Positions 13,397-23,989 of a stretch of 64,000 bases of DNA are shown here, in pieces. The notes beneath the pieces were generated by a model. The model worked only from the letters and a program-made list of their open reading frames with translations, searched no databases and was not told the DNA's origin. Source of the DNA: Cinnamomum chago (taxonomy: Eukaryota > Streptophyta > Magnoliopsida > Laurales > Lauraceae). Location of the stretch: NCBI GenBank assembly GCA_038049695.1, contig CP142457.1:58152501-58216500 (forward strand), read 5' to 3'. The first letter of the stretch is position 1; each line of letters opens with the position of its first letter. The position numbers and the translations under genes are program-made.

Positions 13397-15111
13397 TTCA
13401 TGCTAACAACAAATGATATGACACATGCAAAAAGTCAGGTCTAATTACATCAATGATGATGACAATGATGATCATGATCCATAGAGATTTATAATTGTGG
13501 ACTTAGATGAGTGATTGACTCACACAAAACATATGGCATTGGATACCTTCCATGTGTCCTTGCTTTTAACAATGACTTTGGTGCTCGTCTCTATGTAGTC
13601 TTGGGATCTATAGAGCCTTGAGGGCAAGTGGAGCCAATATTTGTAATTCAAACCATTAAAAATGACCAACCATCGCTTGCTTTAGCTATATATATAGCAC
13701 AAATTTCACTTTAATCAGCTAATCATTACAAAAAATAAAACTTTTAGCGCTGAGAAAAATGACTTTAAGCGGTATTTTTCCCTTGCAGCTAATGGTCATT
13801 TTTTGTGGTGGAATTTTTTTTTCGCTACAAAAATTGCAATTTATGTCTTTGTATGCACCATTTATGGGATATTGATGAAAATAGTGGTTTGACCGACGCT
13901 AAAGGTCACTTTTATTTATTTTATTTTTTTGTAGTGCAGGTTGGGCCCATTGAAGGATTAATTATGTGAAGTATTTGACTTTCTTTATTCTTTTGGTTGA
14001 TCTTTTCAATCACTTGTTTTTATGTAAAGATCAATTTGATAGTGAGTTAAACTATGATTGGAGTCAAATTTCTACTTTAGTTAATACAAGAGAAGATAAT
14101 GTTTTTAAGCCGCAGAATTTAGACATGGAACAAATGAATGAACAATAGGGATGGGGTCATAGAACTCTCTAAGCCACACCTCAAGGATCTCGCGTCCTAA
14201 ACATTAAAGAAAAATGTAATAAGGTTTCTTGTAATAGCTGCAAGATATCCACAGTCAAACCTTTTAACAGTTGATTTGACTGGTAAAATGTAGGATCTTT
14301 GACTATAAATGTGCCATCAACGGGATCAACCTTATTTTTATTCGTCCTAAACCTAGACCGGAAGTCACACGTGTGTTGACAACCGTACCATTTGATAAAT
14401 TCACTTTAGTATTGAAGGGTCATTAATTTTATACTGTCATAAAAGAAAGGGCCAGATAGAAAAAGTATCGTATTAAAAAAAAAAAAACCTCTTTTTTCTT
14501 AAAGGTGAAAAGTGAAAAAAATTATTTTTTTATTCTACTAAAAAACAAAAAATCATCTTAAAAAATTAAATAAATTCAAAAGCTACATTATCATTTCTTC
14601 ACGTATTTGCTTTACCAGCGAAAGCTGCCAAACAGGCGAGAGAACAAGCAGCAACATCAGATGAAAGAAGAATATTAAGGGTAGATGAATTAATTTCCAT
14701 ACATTTCTAAATGCCGGTAGTCCGTGATAATCCTGATAGAGAGCTATGTCCTTGAATTCTGAAACCCCTTCAACCGTGCAAATGGAAGCCTTGGGGTTTC
14801 TCTTCACCCAATCCTCTATCAAATCACTGCAAAGCTGAAATACAGAAAGAGAAGAAAGAAAGTTACTCAGTGGATTTGATAGCATTCCTTCATGTCATTT
14901 ACAAAAGATACGTGAAGAAGCGGAAACAATACACTACCTGATTTTCGGCAAGCCCCATTTGAATAACGCCTTGGGGATTTGTGATGGGGTGGTAAGGATT
15001 GTTGTCGTATGCCTTCCACCCATCGAAGTAAGGCGAGTTCTCTCCATGGGAGTCATTTGTAGCCAACTTAGAGAGGAGGCTGTGATTACAATCGTTCCTT
15101 GCCAATGCCAT
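11037..15111 (-). CDS. ACS: 1-aminocyclopropane-1-carboxylate synthase, type I, copy 1 (4 exons, 488 aa)
   Basis: PLP-dependent enzyme converting S-adenosylmethionine to ACC, the committed and usually rate-limiting step of ethylene synthesis in the cytosol. Exons on the minus strand: 15111-14938, 14834-14703, 13303-13143, 12036-11037 (TGA at 11039-11037). All introns are GT-AG, in phases 0, 0 and 2. Visible family motifs: MGLAENQ (52-58), QDYHGLP (92-98), SGGATGA (126-132), NPSNPLG (208-214), DEIY (239-242), SLSKDLG with PLP lysine K278, and GWFRVCF with substrate arginine R412. The tail has RLSF (S453, the CDPK-type site) and MSPHSPL (S478, S481), which marks type I, MAPK-stabilised enzymes; a further Ser-Pro occurs at S471. 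The start is the first ATG before MALARND and gives the usual family length of about 485 aa. Introns are 103, 1399 and 1106 bp. The paralogue lies at 34158-36576. It appears intact; splice sites were placed by eye. Confidence 0.96.
13724..13936. mobile_element. CACTA-like MITE in intron 2 of ACS copy 1
   Basis: A 213-bp segment opens with CATTACAAAAAATAAAA and closes with the inverse of CACTACAAAAAAATAAAA, followed on each side by matching AGCG-type bases. The CACTAC terminus is that of CACTA (En/Spm) elements. I found no 3-bp target duplication. It helps explain why this intron is about 1 kb longer than in copy 2. Confidence 0.5.
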
Positions 15112-15215
15112 AATATTCTGTCTACTACTTTCTGTTCTATTGTCTGAAATTTAAGTGAGGCAGAGAGAAACTAATAGGAAGAGTGGTGCTTGGAGAAACA
15201 GGGGAGTGAGTAGGA

Positions 15216-15221
15216 TTTATA
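15216..15221 (-). promoter_or_regulatory. TATA box of ACS copy 1
   Basis: On the minus strand the sequence reads CATATAAATCC, about 105 nt upstream of the ATG at 15111. This would put transcription start near 15186 and give a 5' UTR of about 75 nt. Position and sequence fit a plant TATA box; it is not proven. Confidence 0.6.
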
Positions 15222-15589
15222 TGGCATAAGGAAGAGCGCCGGCAGTCACAACAAGGTGAGCGCCGGCGCTCAGCTGAGGGGTTTCATATACCAAGACATT
15301 CAAAGTCCAAACTTTGAATAGTGATACGAAAGATGGGTTGAAATTTGTGCCTCACTTCTTCTCATCAGGAACTAATGAAATGGGTGGAGGGTTCAAGATC
15401 ATCACAAAATACGATCTACATTCTTCGATCACATGGTTGGAAGGCGGAACTGAAGGGCGTCGGCGCTTGCGTAAGCAGATTGGTTTTGTCCTCCCGAGTT
15501 GTTTCTTGGAAAGTGGAGAATCATCTCAATGAATGGCAGTGGAGTTTGGCCTGTTTGCAGGCTTTACTAATGGAATTCATTGAAGAAAA
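15222..15589. other. upstream region of ACS copy 1
   Basis: Proximal promoter region followed by unassigned sequence. It includes GCGCCGGC (15236-15243) and a nearby GCGCCGGCGCTC (15261-15272), local GC-rich motifs in an otherwise AT-rich area. No gene recognised. Confidence 0.4.
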
Positions 15590-15800
15590 AATTATTTTGA
15601 ATAAAGAATTAAATATAAGTTGGCAGTTATGATGGTATGATGTTTTTAGTTATTTGTAAATGAATCTTTTTTACTTTTTGTATTGTAAAGTGGAGTTCTT
15701 TTGTCTTTTAGTAGAGAAAGGAAGTTTTTTTTTTTACTTTTTTTTTAGCAATGGGGGCTTTATTTTACTTGACTCTATTAGTAGAGTTGCCAAACAAGTC
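15590..15800. repeat. dispersed AT-rich MITE-like repeat, copy b
   Basis: Carries AAAGTGGAGTTCTTTTGTC, GGGGGCTTTATTTTACTTGA and AGAGTTGCCAAACAAG in the same order as 8860-9095, just upstream of ACS copy 1. Borders not fixed. Confidence 0.5.
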
Positions 15801-16555
15801 AGGCTCTTTAGTAAGAGCTAGGCTCACCATAAGATTGATCATGTCTAGCCACATTAGTTTTTTTACTTTAAAAAAGTTTACAAACAACAATACACATCTC
15901 AGATTTTATTTATTTTTCCTAGCCCAAAACCATTTCACAACTGGACAACAATCATTTTCATTAAATCCACCCACTTCAAATGTAAATGCAATTTTAATAT
16001 TTATAGCATTGAAAGAACGAGCTAAATAACCACTAAACACGACCCAACCCTCACTTGTCATTGGGCGGGTCGGGTTTATATATAGTTGTTAATTTCGTTT
16101 CGGACCATATTTCAATATAGCCTTTAGAATGAAATATTTTGGTCGATTCAAGATTTCGGTTAAGTATTTCGGAGTCACGTTTCGAAAAAATAAACAAAAC
16201 CAAAATATACATATAATTTATTATAATAAAACAACCTTAAAATATATAAGTTTAAAATTTAAACACATTCTTATCATAATAAAGTCTCAAGACAATTTTC
16301 ATAATCATAAAGTTAATAATCCTTAAAATTGAGGTTTTGAATTATTTCCTAAAACATTTCGGTCATTTTGGGAATTATGGATATTTCGTTCATTTTTGTC
16401 AAATTCAACTGAATCGGCCAGAATCTAAGTTTTTGGGGGAAATCGACCAAAAGTCAAACTGAGAAATTATGCCATGCATTCTCTTTTTTTTTTTTTTTTA
16501 ATTTAATGGCCAAAAAGAAAAACTTCGGCCGAAACGAAATGAAATTGATAACCCT

Positions 16556-17326
16556 AATGGCGGACTTAGGATTTTCATTTGGGTAGGGCTAAAATTCTGC
16601 TAGACTTGATATTTGAAATTTTTTTTTTGCTAGACTTTACTAAATTTTTTCACATTACCAAATAGCATCTACAAGTTTTGTATAGAAAATGTCCGACTCG
16701 TGGAACTCAACTAGATGCATGACAATTATTGAAGATTGGGCAATAAAAAGGTTAGGAACTAGCCAGTTAATCAGAAATACCAAAAATCATTAGATGGATA
16801 AAAAAATTACTCTAACTAGATACTCAAACTCACATTATCATGTTTCACTAAATCTATATGTCAAAATCAATGCTCAATGGAGATCGCTGCAAGTTAGGCT
16901 AGTGAGTGTGTAAGAAAAAACTATATACAAGAACATTTCGAGCACACTCATCCTTTCCTTTTTGTACTTTCTCAGGCCTCCAACATTTGGATAATGAGAG
17001 TGGAACTCTATCTTTGAGTCATAGTGGGATAAGAAGAGATGATAGCGGGAATGAATTTGGTTATCTTGGGATTTGTTGATACGCTTAGATTTGATGGTTT
17101 AGTGCTTAAGATTTGAGGATTCGGGGTTTTGAATTAGGATTTGGAGATCAAGCGTTCAGATTTAGGTATAGAGTGATTAAAAATGATTATACTAGATATG
17201 CTTTGCAGATGAAGATACAGTAGTATTTACTATACATAGAGACTAACAACGAGGAGCACAATCGACAATCGGTGGGAAAGAATTTTGGAAATAAGAGGTT
17301 GAAGGAGTGGGAGCTCTGTGTTGCTG

Positions 17327-17365
<39 letters not shown>

Positions 17366-17583
17366 AATAAAGCTTTACATATATGAGGCTATTTTTATAC
17401 ATATGTAGAGCGACACGTTTTGACATATGGGGCATACTCCAAGGCCCATTCAACGCTATGGGAATTTCAATTTCGACGTGGGGCAACTGCCCAAATTGCT
17501 CCAACTTAAGTTAACTCCTGCTCCAAGGCTCCATTCAAATTTCATAATTCTACCAAAAAATTAAACCCAGGTCCGCCCTGATC
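16556..17583. mobile_element. hAT-like non-autonomous element (1.03 kb)
   Basis: Flanked by the 8-bp duplication ATAACCCT (16548-16555 and 17584-17591), the size made by hAT transposases. The ends are imperfect inverted repeats around GGCGGACTTAGG and CCCAGGTCCGCC, the widespread plant GGCGGA-type hAT terminus. No transposase frame remains, and a (TA)n tract lies at 17328-17361. Confidence 0.7.
17328..17361. repeat. (TA)n microsatellite
   Basis: About 16 TA units inside the hAT-like element at 16556-17583. Confidence 0.9.
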
Positions 17584-18191
17584 ATAACCCTGTCTTAGAG
17601 TGAATCGGGGTGGGTTCCCGGTTCCATTGCCATCCAAATAAATTCTTGTTCCACTGGAGTTGAATGGAAGTGAAACACAAAGAACCGGCAAGGAGTGGGT
17701 TTCAACTTTGAATCACGTGGTCGTTGCAACAGCTGTTGATTTGGATGTGGATGTGGATGTGGATGTAGATCCATCGTTCACGCAACCATTTATAGCCCGG
17801 GGGGGGGGGGGACCCGTGTAGACCGTAGCCACTTAAAATACGAGCGCTTTTACTCTTTTGGTTTTCTCCAAATTTTAACCCAACAATGATTTTTGGCCGA
17901 TCGTATGATTCTTGATCATTTGATAAAAATAACGTGATTAATAAATAACAAAAGCTTGTGACATAACTTTTTCTTATTATCATAATGGTCAATCCTACAG
18001 TGATTATTATTATTATTATTTTTTAAGTAACGTTTGAGTCAGTGGTCCTCCTCTTCGGTTGTAGTCTTTCAAACCATATTATTATATTATAAAAACAGAG
18101 CAGTTCCACTTTTACCCGCTTGTATATTCTCCAAAATAGTCAAAGTGTCTATATATATATATATGTTCGAATTCTGTCTGCTATTTTTTAT

Positions 18192-18575
18192 GGGTGAGGG
18201 GGGTCTGCTGTAGTTCCTGCTGTTGGTTGGATCCACAGCAATTCAAGGGTTGTGGGTTCATCCACTCCGGCCACATTCATCCCCATCATCCATCCAACTT
18301 CGCCGGCCATCAGATCTCCATCACACACATTAAATCTCCATCACACACATTAGAAAATATCAGCCATTGGATGAGAGAAAAGGTTGAAGAGAGAGAATTT
18401 TTTTTTTGAAAGTGAGTTGAAGAGAGAGAAAATATTTTAAAATATAAGATATTTTTTAATTTAATTTTATTTAAAAAATACCAACCATTGGATGCTGTGG
18501 GTTTAACCCACAGCCCTTGGATCCAACCTACAGCAGGGTCTGCTGTAGTTTAACTACAGCAGACCCCCCTCACCC
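18192..18575. mobile_element. Mutator-like foldback MITE (384 bp)
   Basis: Perfect inverted ends beginning GGGTGAGGGGGGTCTGCTGT continue as a second imperfect inverted segment (GTTGGATCC with GGATCCAAC, and matching GTGGGTT). A 9-bp duplication ATTTTTTAT at 18183-18191 and 18576-18584 is the Mutator (MULE) target size. A tandem repeat of about 21 bp (ATCTCCATCACACACATTA) lies at 18311-18352. Confidence 0.8.
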
Positions 18576-19077
18576 ATTTTTTATATTTAATCCAACACAT
18601 ATTTCTACATAGTGTCCCCAAAAACATAAATTGCCGATCCAGTTGAATAGTAAGTACGGTCATCATCTAGCTGGATATGGAGAACTTCCCAATTATCAGT
18701 TCTTAAACCTTGAAAACAACTGACGGCTTTCTGATACCAGCAGCGTGTCTTGTGACTTATATCTTAGTCCTTAGAAAGGACAACAATACGTCAGGGTTCT
18801 AACTTGATCTACAGTTGCAACTTGCAAGGGTAAGTAGTAAGTAGGTCTCAGTTTTGCTCTAGAGGGATTATTTCATAATTTCAAAGATCAACGCTCTTTT
18901 TTGTTTTCTACCATTTTAAGAACATTGTTACTTTCTAAATGTACATGCCAAAGATAATCAATAATTAAACATGTGTGCCAAATGCCAATTCATTGTAAAT
19001 ATTGAAAAACTTTGTCCTGCGAGTAGGCTGCATAGTGGTCAAGGGATTGGACTTGGTTGCTGCGACATGTGTTGCTA

Positions 19078-19150
19078 GTGGCGGACCTAGGATTTTCGTT
19101 TAAGTGGGGCAAATAATTTTCCCAACATAGATTAAAGGACATGATTTTCA

Positions 19151-19182
<32 letters not shown>

Positions 19183-20066
19183 TAAGGAATCCTACTACTA
19201 ACACCTAATTCATAAATAAGCTTCTAAACCAAACACCCAAATCCCAACTCCTTAACAAATTAGCACATCAATTAGCAACCATTTTACAACAATAATAAAT
19301 AAACTCTAAAAAAAACTCCAGAGAAATAATAATTATTATCATATGAAAGTTAGTATATGTTTATCCTTTCCTTAAGCTCCTAATGACTTTTCCATCATAT
19401 AAATCCAAATGAGAGCACTTTTATTTATAAATGAATATTGTCCCCATAATCATAAACATCATATTATAGTTCAGAAAAAAGTTTCAAAAGAAGAAAGAAG
19501 AAGAAATAAGTAGTTTAGCTCGATCTTATAATTTTGTTGCTATCTACTTTTGTTTAAAAGAAGAAAATAAACTCTTGTAATTCATTGTAGTAGGATTACC
19601 GATTCCATGGAGGCATTATACGGTCACACGGTCAAGAAATGCAAAGGGATGTGGTCAAATGGAAACATTACTTTATACATGTGGCCCTTCGTGGTGATGG
19701 TGATGATGATGAACGATGACAATGATTGGTCCATGTCTTGGTGTTTCACTTCCAACACCGATGGGCTTGCCTTAGGTATGAGGAACATGGCCCATTTCAG
19801 ATGAGAATATCCAGAAACATGCACTAATCAATATTTGGCCAACTAATGGATGGTTATAAGAAAATGGTAGCAGTCCAAACACAATGGATGAATTTGGCTA
19901 ATAAGGATCACCCGCAGAAAGAGTGTTTTTGGGCATAGGGGGTACTTTTGAGATAAGTAGGGCATGGGCTAAGGCCCATTACATGTTTTTGAGAATTTCT
20001 AAATTTCACCTGGGGCAACCGCCCATATGGTGACAACATGGAGCCACCCCTGGGCCAGGGCTCATT
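19078..20066. mobile_element. hAT-like element remnant
   Basis: Begins TAGTGGCGGACCTAGG and has an opposed end GGAGCCACCCCTGG, the same terminal type as 16556-17583. A segment with CATGTTTTTGAGAATTTCT is repeated at its right end (19982-20000 and 20065-20083). No target duplication was found, so borders are approximate. Confidence 0.35.
19150..19180. repeat. (TA)n microsatellite
   Basis: About 15 TA units within the hAT-like remnant. Confidence 0.85.
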
Positions 20067-20119
20067 TCATGTTTTTGAGAATTTCTTAATTGCACCTGGG
20101 GCGGAATGGTGACTACAGT

Positions 20120-21045
20120 GATCCAAGCTACGATATCAACGTCCTATGGTTGGATAGTCCAAAATGTCACCGACCAGATGGGCACTATCTTTCCACTTTT
20201 TTGAACGTTTGAAATATTTCATGTGAATCATGTATGTATTTGTCCTAAAGGATTCAGGTTTATTCCATCTTGTTTGCTACCCATGACTTTTGAGTCTGAA
20301 TTGGCGTATATGCACGTGACACTTGGATACGAGCAAGGCAAGGTCAGTTGTTGCGACGAGATCAGTAAAGAAATATGAGTCGTGGATCGCAAACTTGAAC
20401 TCTTTCTTTGATAAAACACGAGTCTTTTACTAGGAAAGGATAAAAAAGTAGTCTTTGACAACACAGAGTCGCGAAGAAACCGCGTTTGAAGACGTGGACT
20501 GGAAGAGGGTAGCAGCAGTCACTCCACCATTCGAATTCTGTGGGTCAGTGTCGTATGAGTTTTGACATCAATGGGATCATTGGGTGACGCAACGAGGGGC
20601 TTCCTTGTGCAATTGCAATCAACAGGGGCTCGATCTCGTCGAATGACAAGGCCCAACTCATAAAAATCAGAATATGATGTGAGTGCCTGTGCAGTTGTAC
20701 GTGGTTTCTGTGGTAACTTGCTCGACTGATGGTGAATGTATGCTACTAATTGTGATAGATGATCCAGATTTGCTCTCTATATCTTAATGTCCCGCCCATG
20801 TCCATGTCTGTGACAGTCCTAGGTAGGGCAGGGCCTTATTGGATGCTCCTTATGTTGGAAGCTCTCTTTTATCCGGCGAGGCTTAATTTCTCAATAGTTG
20901 ACCGCGCCGTTGACTTTTACTTAACTTAGGATGTGACTCATTGTTGAAGCAGATTGGCTAACCTTTTAAAGATAGAATTGTCTTGCACAGCTGACAGTTG
21001 GCCCACTGGTTTGATCTGTAGTTCATCGGTTTATTTTTATTTATT
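20120..21045. other. gene-free spacer
   Basis: No supported gene or bounded element. Confidence 0.45.
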
Positions 21046-21050
21046 TATTA

Positions 21051-21650
21051 TTTATTTTTAGAACCAGTCCTGTCCTTACGGTCCGAACGGTTTAGAACGC
21101 CTACTGGGGCACACCTTATGACCCATCTAAATGGACAACACATACACAATCCCCTAATAGCCATCAAATCCGACGAATTTGCATGGACTTGATTTGAGTC
21201 CGGATCACCTATCGCAAATGTTATACTCCTGATCACCTACCGTGAGTGGACCAATAAGAGTCCGCCACGTCATTAAAAAATTTAGTTGATTTTCTTTTTA
21301 TCTAATTTAAATTTTTTTAAACTTCAAAATCACCTAAAATTTTGGATGACCTGGTGGACTCTTATTGATCCACTCACGGTGAAGGTATAAGAACTACGAT
21401 ATGTGATCCGGACTCGATTTGAAAGAATCGGACAATTGGATTAATTAAGGGTCAATTTTTTTTAGTTTGATACAAAGCTGTTAAACCTGTGGACCACGAA
21501 TAAAGGGGTTAGAGGTATTAGACAAGTTTAATATGTATATCGGCCCCACTTAGATTTTTCGGTCCCCCTCTGTCCCATGACCAGTGGGGTCCCACGGTGG
21601 GCCCCACTAGGTGGTCTGCACTGTAAGCTTGTAAGGACCGTCATTGTAGG
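21051..21650. repeat. MITE-like repeat carrying a nested MITE
   Basis: Sequence on both sides of the 21198-21413 insert (for example CCATCTAA at the left and GTGGACCACGAATAAAGG on the right) parallels the order of motifs in 23379-23703, showing one repeat family in two copies. Outer borders not fixed. Confidence 0.45.
21198..21413. mobile_element. Mutator-like foldback MITE (216 bp)
   Basis: Ends GTCCGGATCAC and GTGATCCGGAC are perfect inverses, and the inverted match continues through CCGTGAGTGGACCAATAAGA-type sequence. Flanks TTGATTTGA (21189-21197) and TCGATTTGA (21414-21422) are a 9-bp target duplication with one change. It sits inside an older repeat (21051-21650). Confidence 0.75.
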
Positions 21651-21971
21651 ACTGATTGTCTCTTTTTTATTTTTTAATGCATCGCAGGGGTCTTTCGACT
21701 CAATATGACTAATCCCATGGGTGATGCCTGCAAAACCCTATACAAAATAGTACATCAAGCAAATCTAGAGCGGTTTTGAGAACAAGAAGTGAGAAGCAAA
21801 CCTGCACCTTATGCCACTCAACTAACTCCTAAAGTGGGTACTTTATCTGCTTTGTTTCATCATTCTCTAATTGTTATCTATTGCAAGGCTATGAAAAACA
21901 TGGTTTAACATATCTTGTTAACCAAAAGAAACACAAAGTATGATTTATATTACTGTACATCATACTTTAAG

Positions 21972-22324
21972 TAGGGGAATTCATGGGTCAGGCCAGGCTA
22001 AGGCATATGCAGACCTAGCTCAACTCTCGAAACACTAGATCAGGCCCCGCCCAAGAACGAGACGGACTGTAAAAATCAGGCCCAAGCCCGCCCGTTTAAT
22101 CAATTGGGCTAGGCTTTTTATAAATTCTTTGGGCATTCAAGCCATCATTTGGACTAAATAAATTAAATTACATGCATTTCTTATACAAGCCGGACTTTGA
22201 GTTTTCTATCAATTAATCCAACCCCAGCCCAATTATCAACAGGCCCTAATGACATATCCAAGCCCGGCCCCAAGGAAACTGGGCCTTGATCGGGCTCAGG
22301 TAGCCTGGCCCATGAGCACCCTTA
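21972..22324. mobile_element. hAT MITE, TAGGGGTGTTCATGG family, copy 1
   Basis: Starts TAGGGGAATTCATGGG and ends GCCCATGAGCACCCTTA. Flanks ACTTTAAG (21964-21971) and ACTTTACG (22325-22332) are an 8-bp duplication with one change. Inside are the GCCCGCCC and AATTACATGCATTTCTTA motifs shared with 52595-52859 and 61172-61501. Confidence 0.75.
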
Positions 22325-22331
22325 ACTTTAC

Positions 22332-22391
22332 GATAGATTTGTTGGGCTTCTTTCTTTGTATGATAGATTTGTTGGGCTTCTTTCTTTGTAT
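22332..22391. repeat. 30-bp tandem duplication
   Basis: Two identical adjacent 30-bp units beginning GATAGATTTGTTGGGCTTCT, directly after the hAT MITE at 21972-22324. Confidence 0.9.
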
Positions 22392-22747
22392 ATATGGACT
22401 TGTATTCCAATAAATTTAAATAAATGTATCTCTATTCTCTACAAATGGCTAAGATTGAAGAAATGAAAGGTGAAGTGATTCTCAAATAAGTAATAACCAC
22501 CAAAGAACCTCTCTTTTGATGGGGAAAAAGTTAGGGTGTACTTGGGCAACAAGAGAATTCTGTGATGGAGGACGAAATCATTTTACTTTTTTATGCAGCA
22601 TGCTATTAAGTTCTTAGTGCAACACATTACGTAAAAAGAAAATCTGAAATAGTTTTTAAAGGCAACTGATCTCCATTTGCTATGAGAAGGGTATGCAACA
22701 TTTGTCCTCTTCTTCTCCCTTCCTCTCTCTGAAACATAAAACCGTAA

Positions 22748-23052
22748 GCCTGTTTGGATGTATGGTGAATTGAAGTATAGTGATGTGAAGCATTAAATTA
22801 AGAGATAATAAAATATAAGGTGTTATGATGATGTTTTATTTTTAGTTGTTTGGTATAGAATCTTTTTGAATTTTTGTATAGAAAAGTGGATTTTTTTTTT
22901 GTCTTTTAGTGGAAAAAAAAGGTTGTTTTTTTTACTTTTTTTGAAAAAGGTGGAGGAAATGTTGAAATTGTGTACTTTTGATATGACCCTCGTCAATTCT
23001 TGTCTGGATTCACTTCACTTTACTTTAACTTAGTTAAGTACCAAACATTCCC
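22748..23052. mobile_element. Tourist-like MITE (305 bp)
   Basis: Ends GCCTGTTTGGATGTA and AAGTACCAAACATTCCC are imperfect inverted repeats, flanked by TAA at 22745-22747 and 23053-23055. This fits a PIF/Harbinger-type insertion. Internal motifs link it to the repeats at 8860-9095 and 15590-15800. Confidence 0.6.
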
Positions 23053-23323
23053 TAAAAGTTAGAATTCTCTTATTGCTCCAAGAAATCCTTAAAAAGGAAG
23101 ATGAAAAATGAATATATACTCAATCATCAACCTAGTAAATCAAATATTCTAGCTTTGGTTTTCATCTACATATTCATCTGATATCCTTCACCCAAAATCT
23201 CTTTAATAATCCTTTTATTGGAACCCATCTTGCAATTAATTTTTAAGAATATATCCAACACCATACAAACAAATCGGATCTTGCTATACTTACATGGAAT
23301 AATAAACTTTGATAATTAGCTCT

Positions 23324-23324
23324 T

Positions 23325-23376
<52 letters not shown>
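23324..23376. repeat. compound (TA)n(GA)n microsatellite
   Basis: TA units followed by about 14 GA units, as at 10535-10618. Confidence 0.9.
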
Positions 23377-23378
<2 letters not shown>

Positions 23379-23382
<4 letters not shown>

Positions 23383-23703
23383 GAGGTGAGGATTCTCCCC
23401 ATGCTTCTGTGAGAACTATTGGTGGGGTCCACCTAGCAACCCATCTAAGCCATGCACAAATAGGGACCCTTTAATAGTCATCCGAATGGACTGAACTGTT
23501 GGATCGAGGGTTGAATCTTCTATTTTTTAATATAAAGTCATTAAACTTGTGGGCCACGGATGAATGGTTAGGAGCATGGGGTTGAGGTCAAATTTGACAC
23601 TTGGGGTAGTCTCACATAGATCCTTCCATCCACCTTGGTCCCATCCCCAAATGGGACCCATTGTTGGGCCCCACTAAAACTTCTTATATTTCTCACCTGA
23701 ATA
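23379..23703. repeat. MITE-like dispersed repeat
   Basis: Related in motif order to 21051-21650 (GTGGGCCACGGATGAATGG against GTGGACCACGAATAAAGG). Ends TTGAGGTGAG and CTCACCTGAA suggest short inverted termini. No clear target duplication. Confidence 0.4.
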
Positions 23704-23806
23704 AATCCGATATATATATATATATATATTAAAGAAATAACAATTTTTTCATTTTTCTTTCTCCGGTGAAGTGCTTAATTTCTTTTAAGAATCTCTACAA
23801 CAAAGG

Positions 23807-23980
23807 GCATTCATGGCCCTTGTCGGGTCAGGCCAGATATTATCCAAGCCTGGCCTATTTACTTAGGATTTTACACAGTTCATGAGACTTAAATTCAATT
23901 TCATTTGCAAAAGTCCTCTGCCCTAAACACGTCGAGTTAGGCCCCTGCTGTTCCAGCCCATGAGCTAAAAATGTCCCTTG
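23807..23980. repeat. degenerate copy of the TAGGGGTGTTCATGG hAT MITE family
   Basis: GGGCATTCATGGCCC near the left and CCAGCCCATGAGC near the right match the termini of the intact copies, with a shortened and diverged middle. Confidence 0.4.
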
Positions 23981-23989
23981 CTAGGAAGA

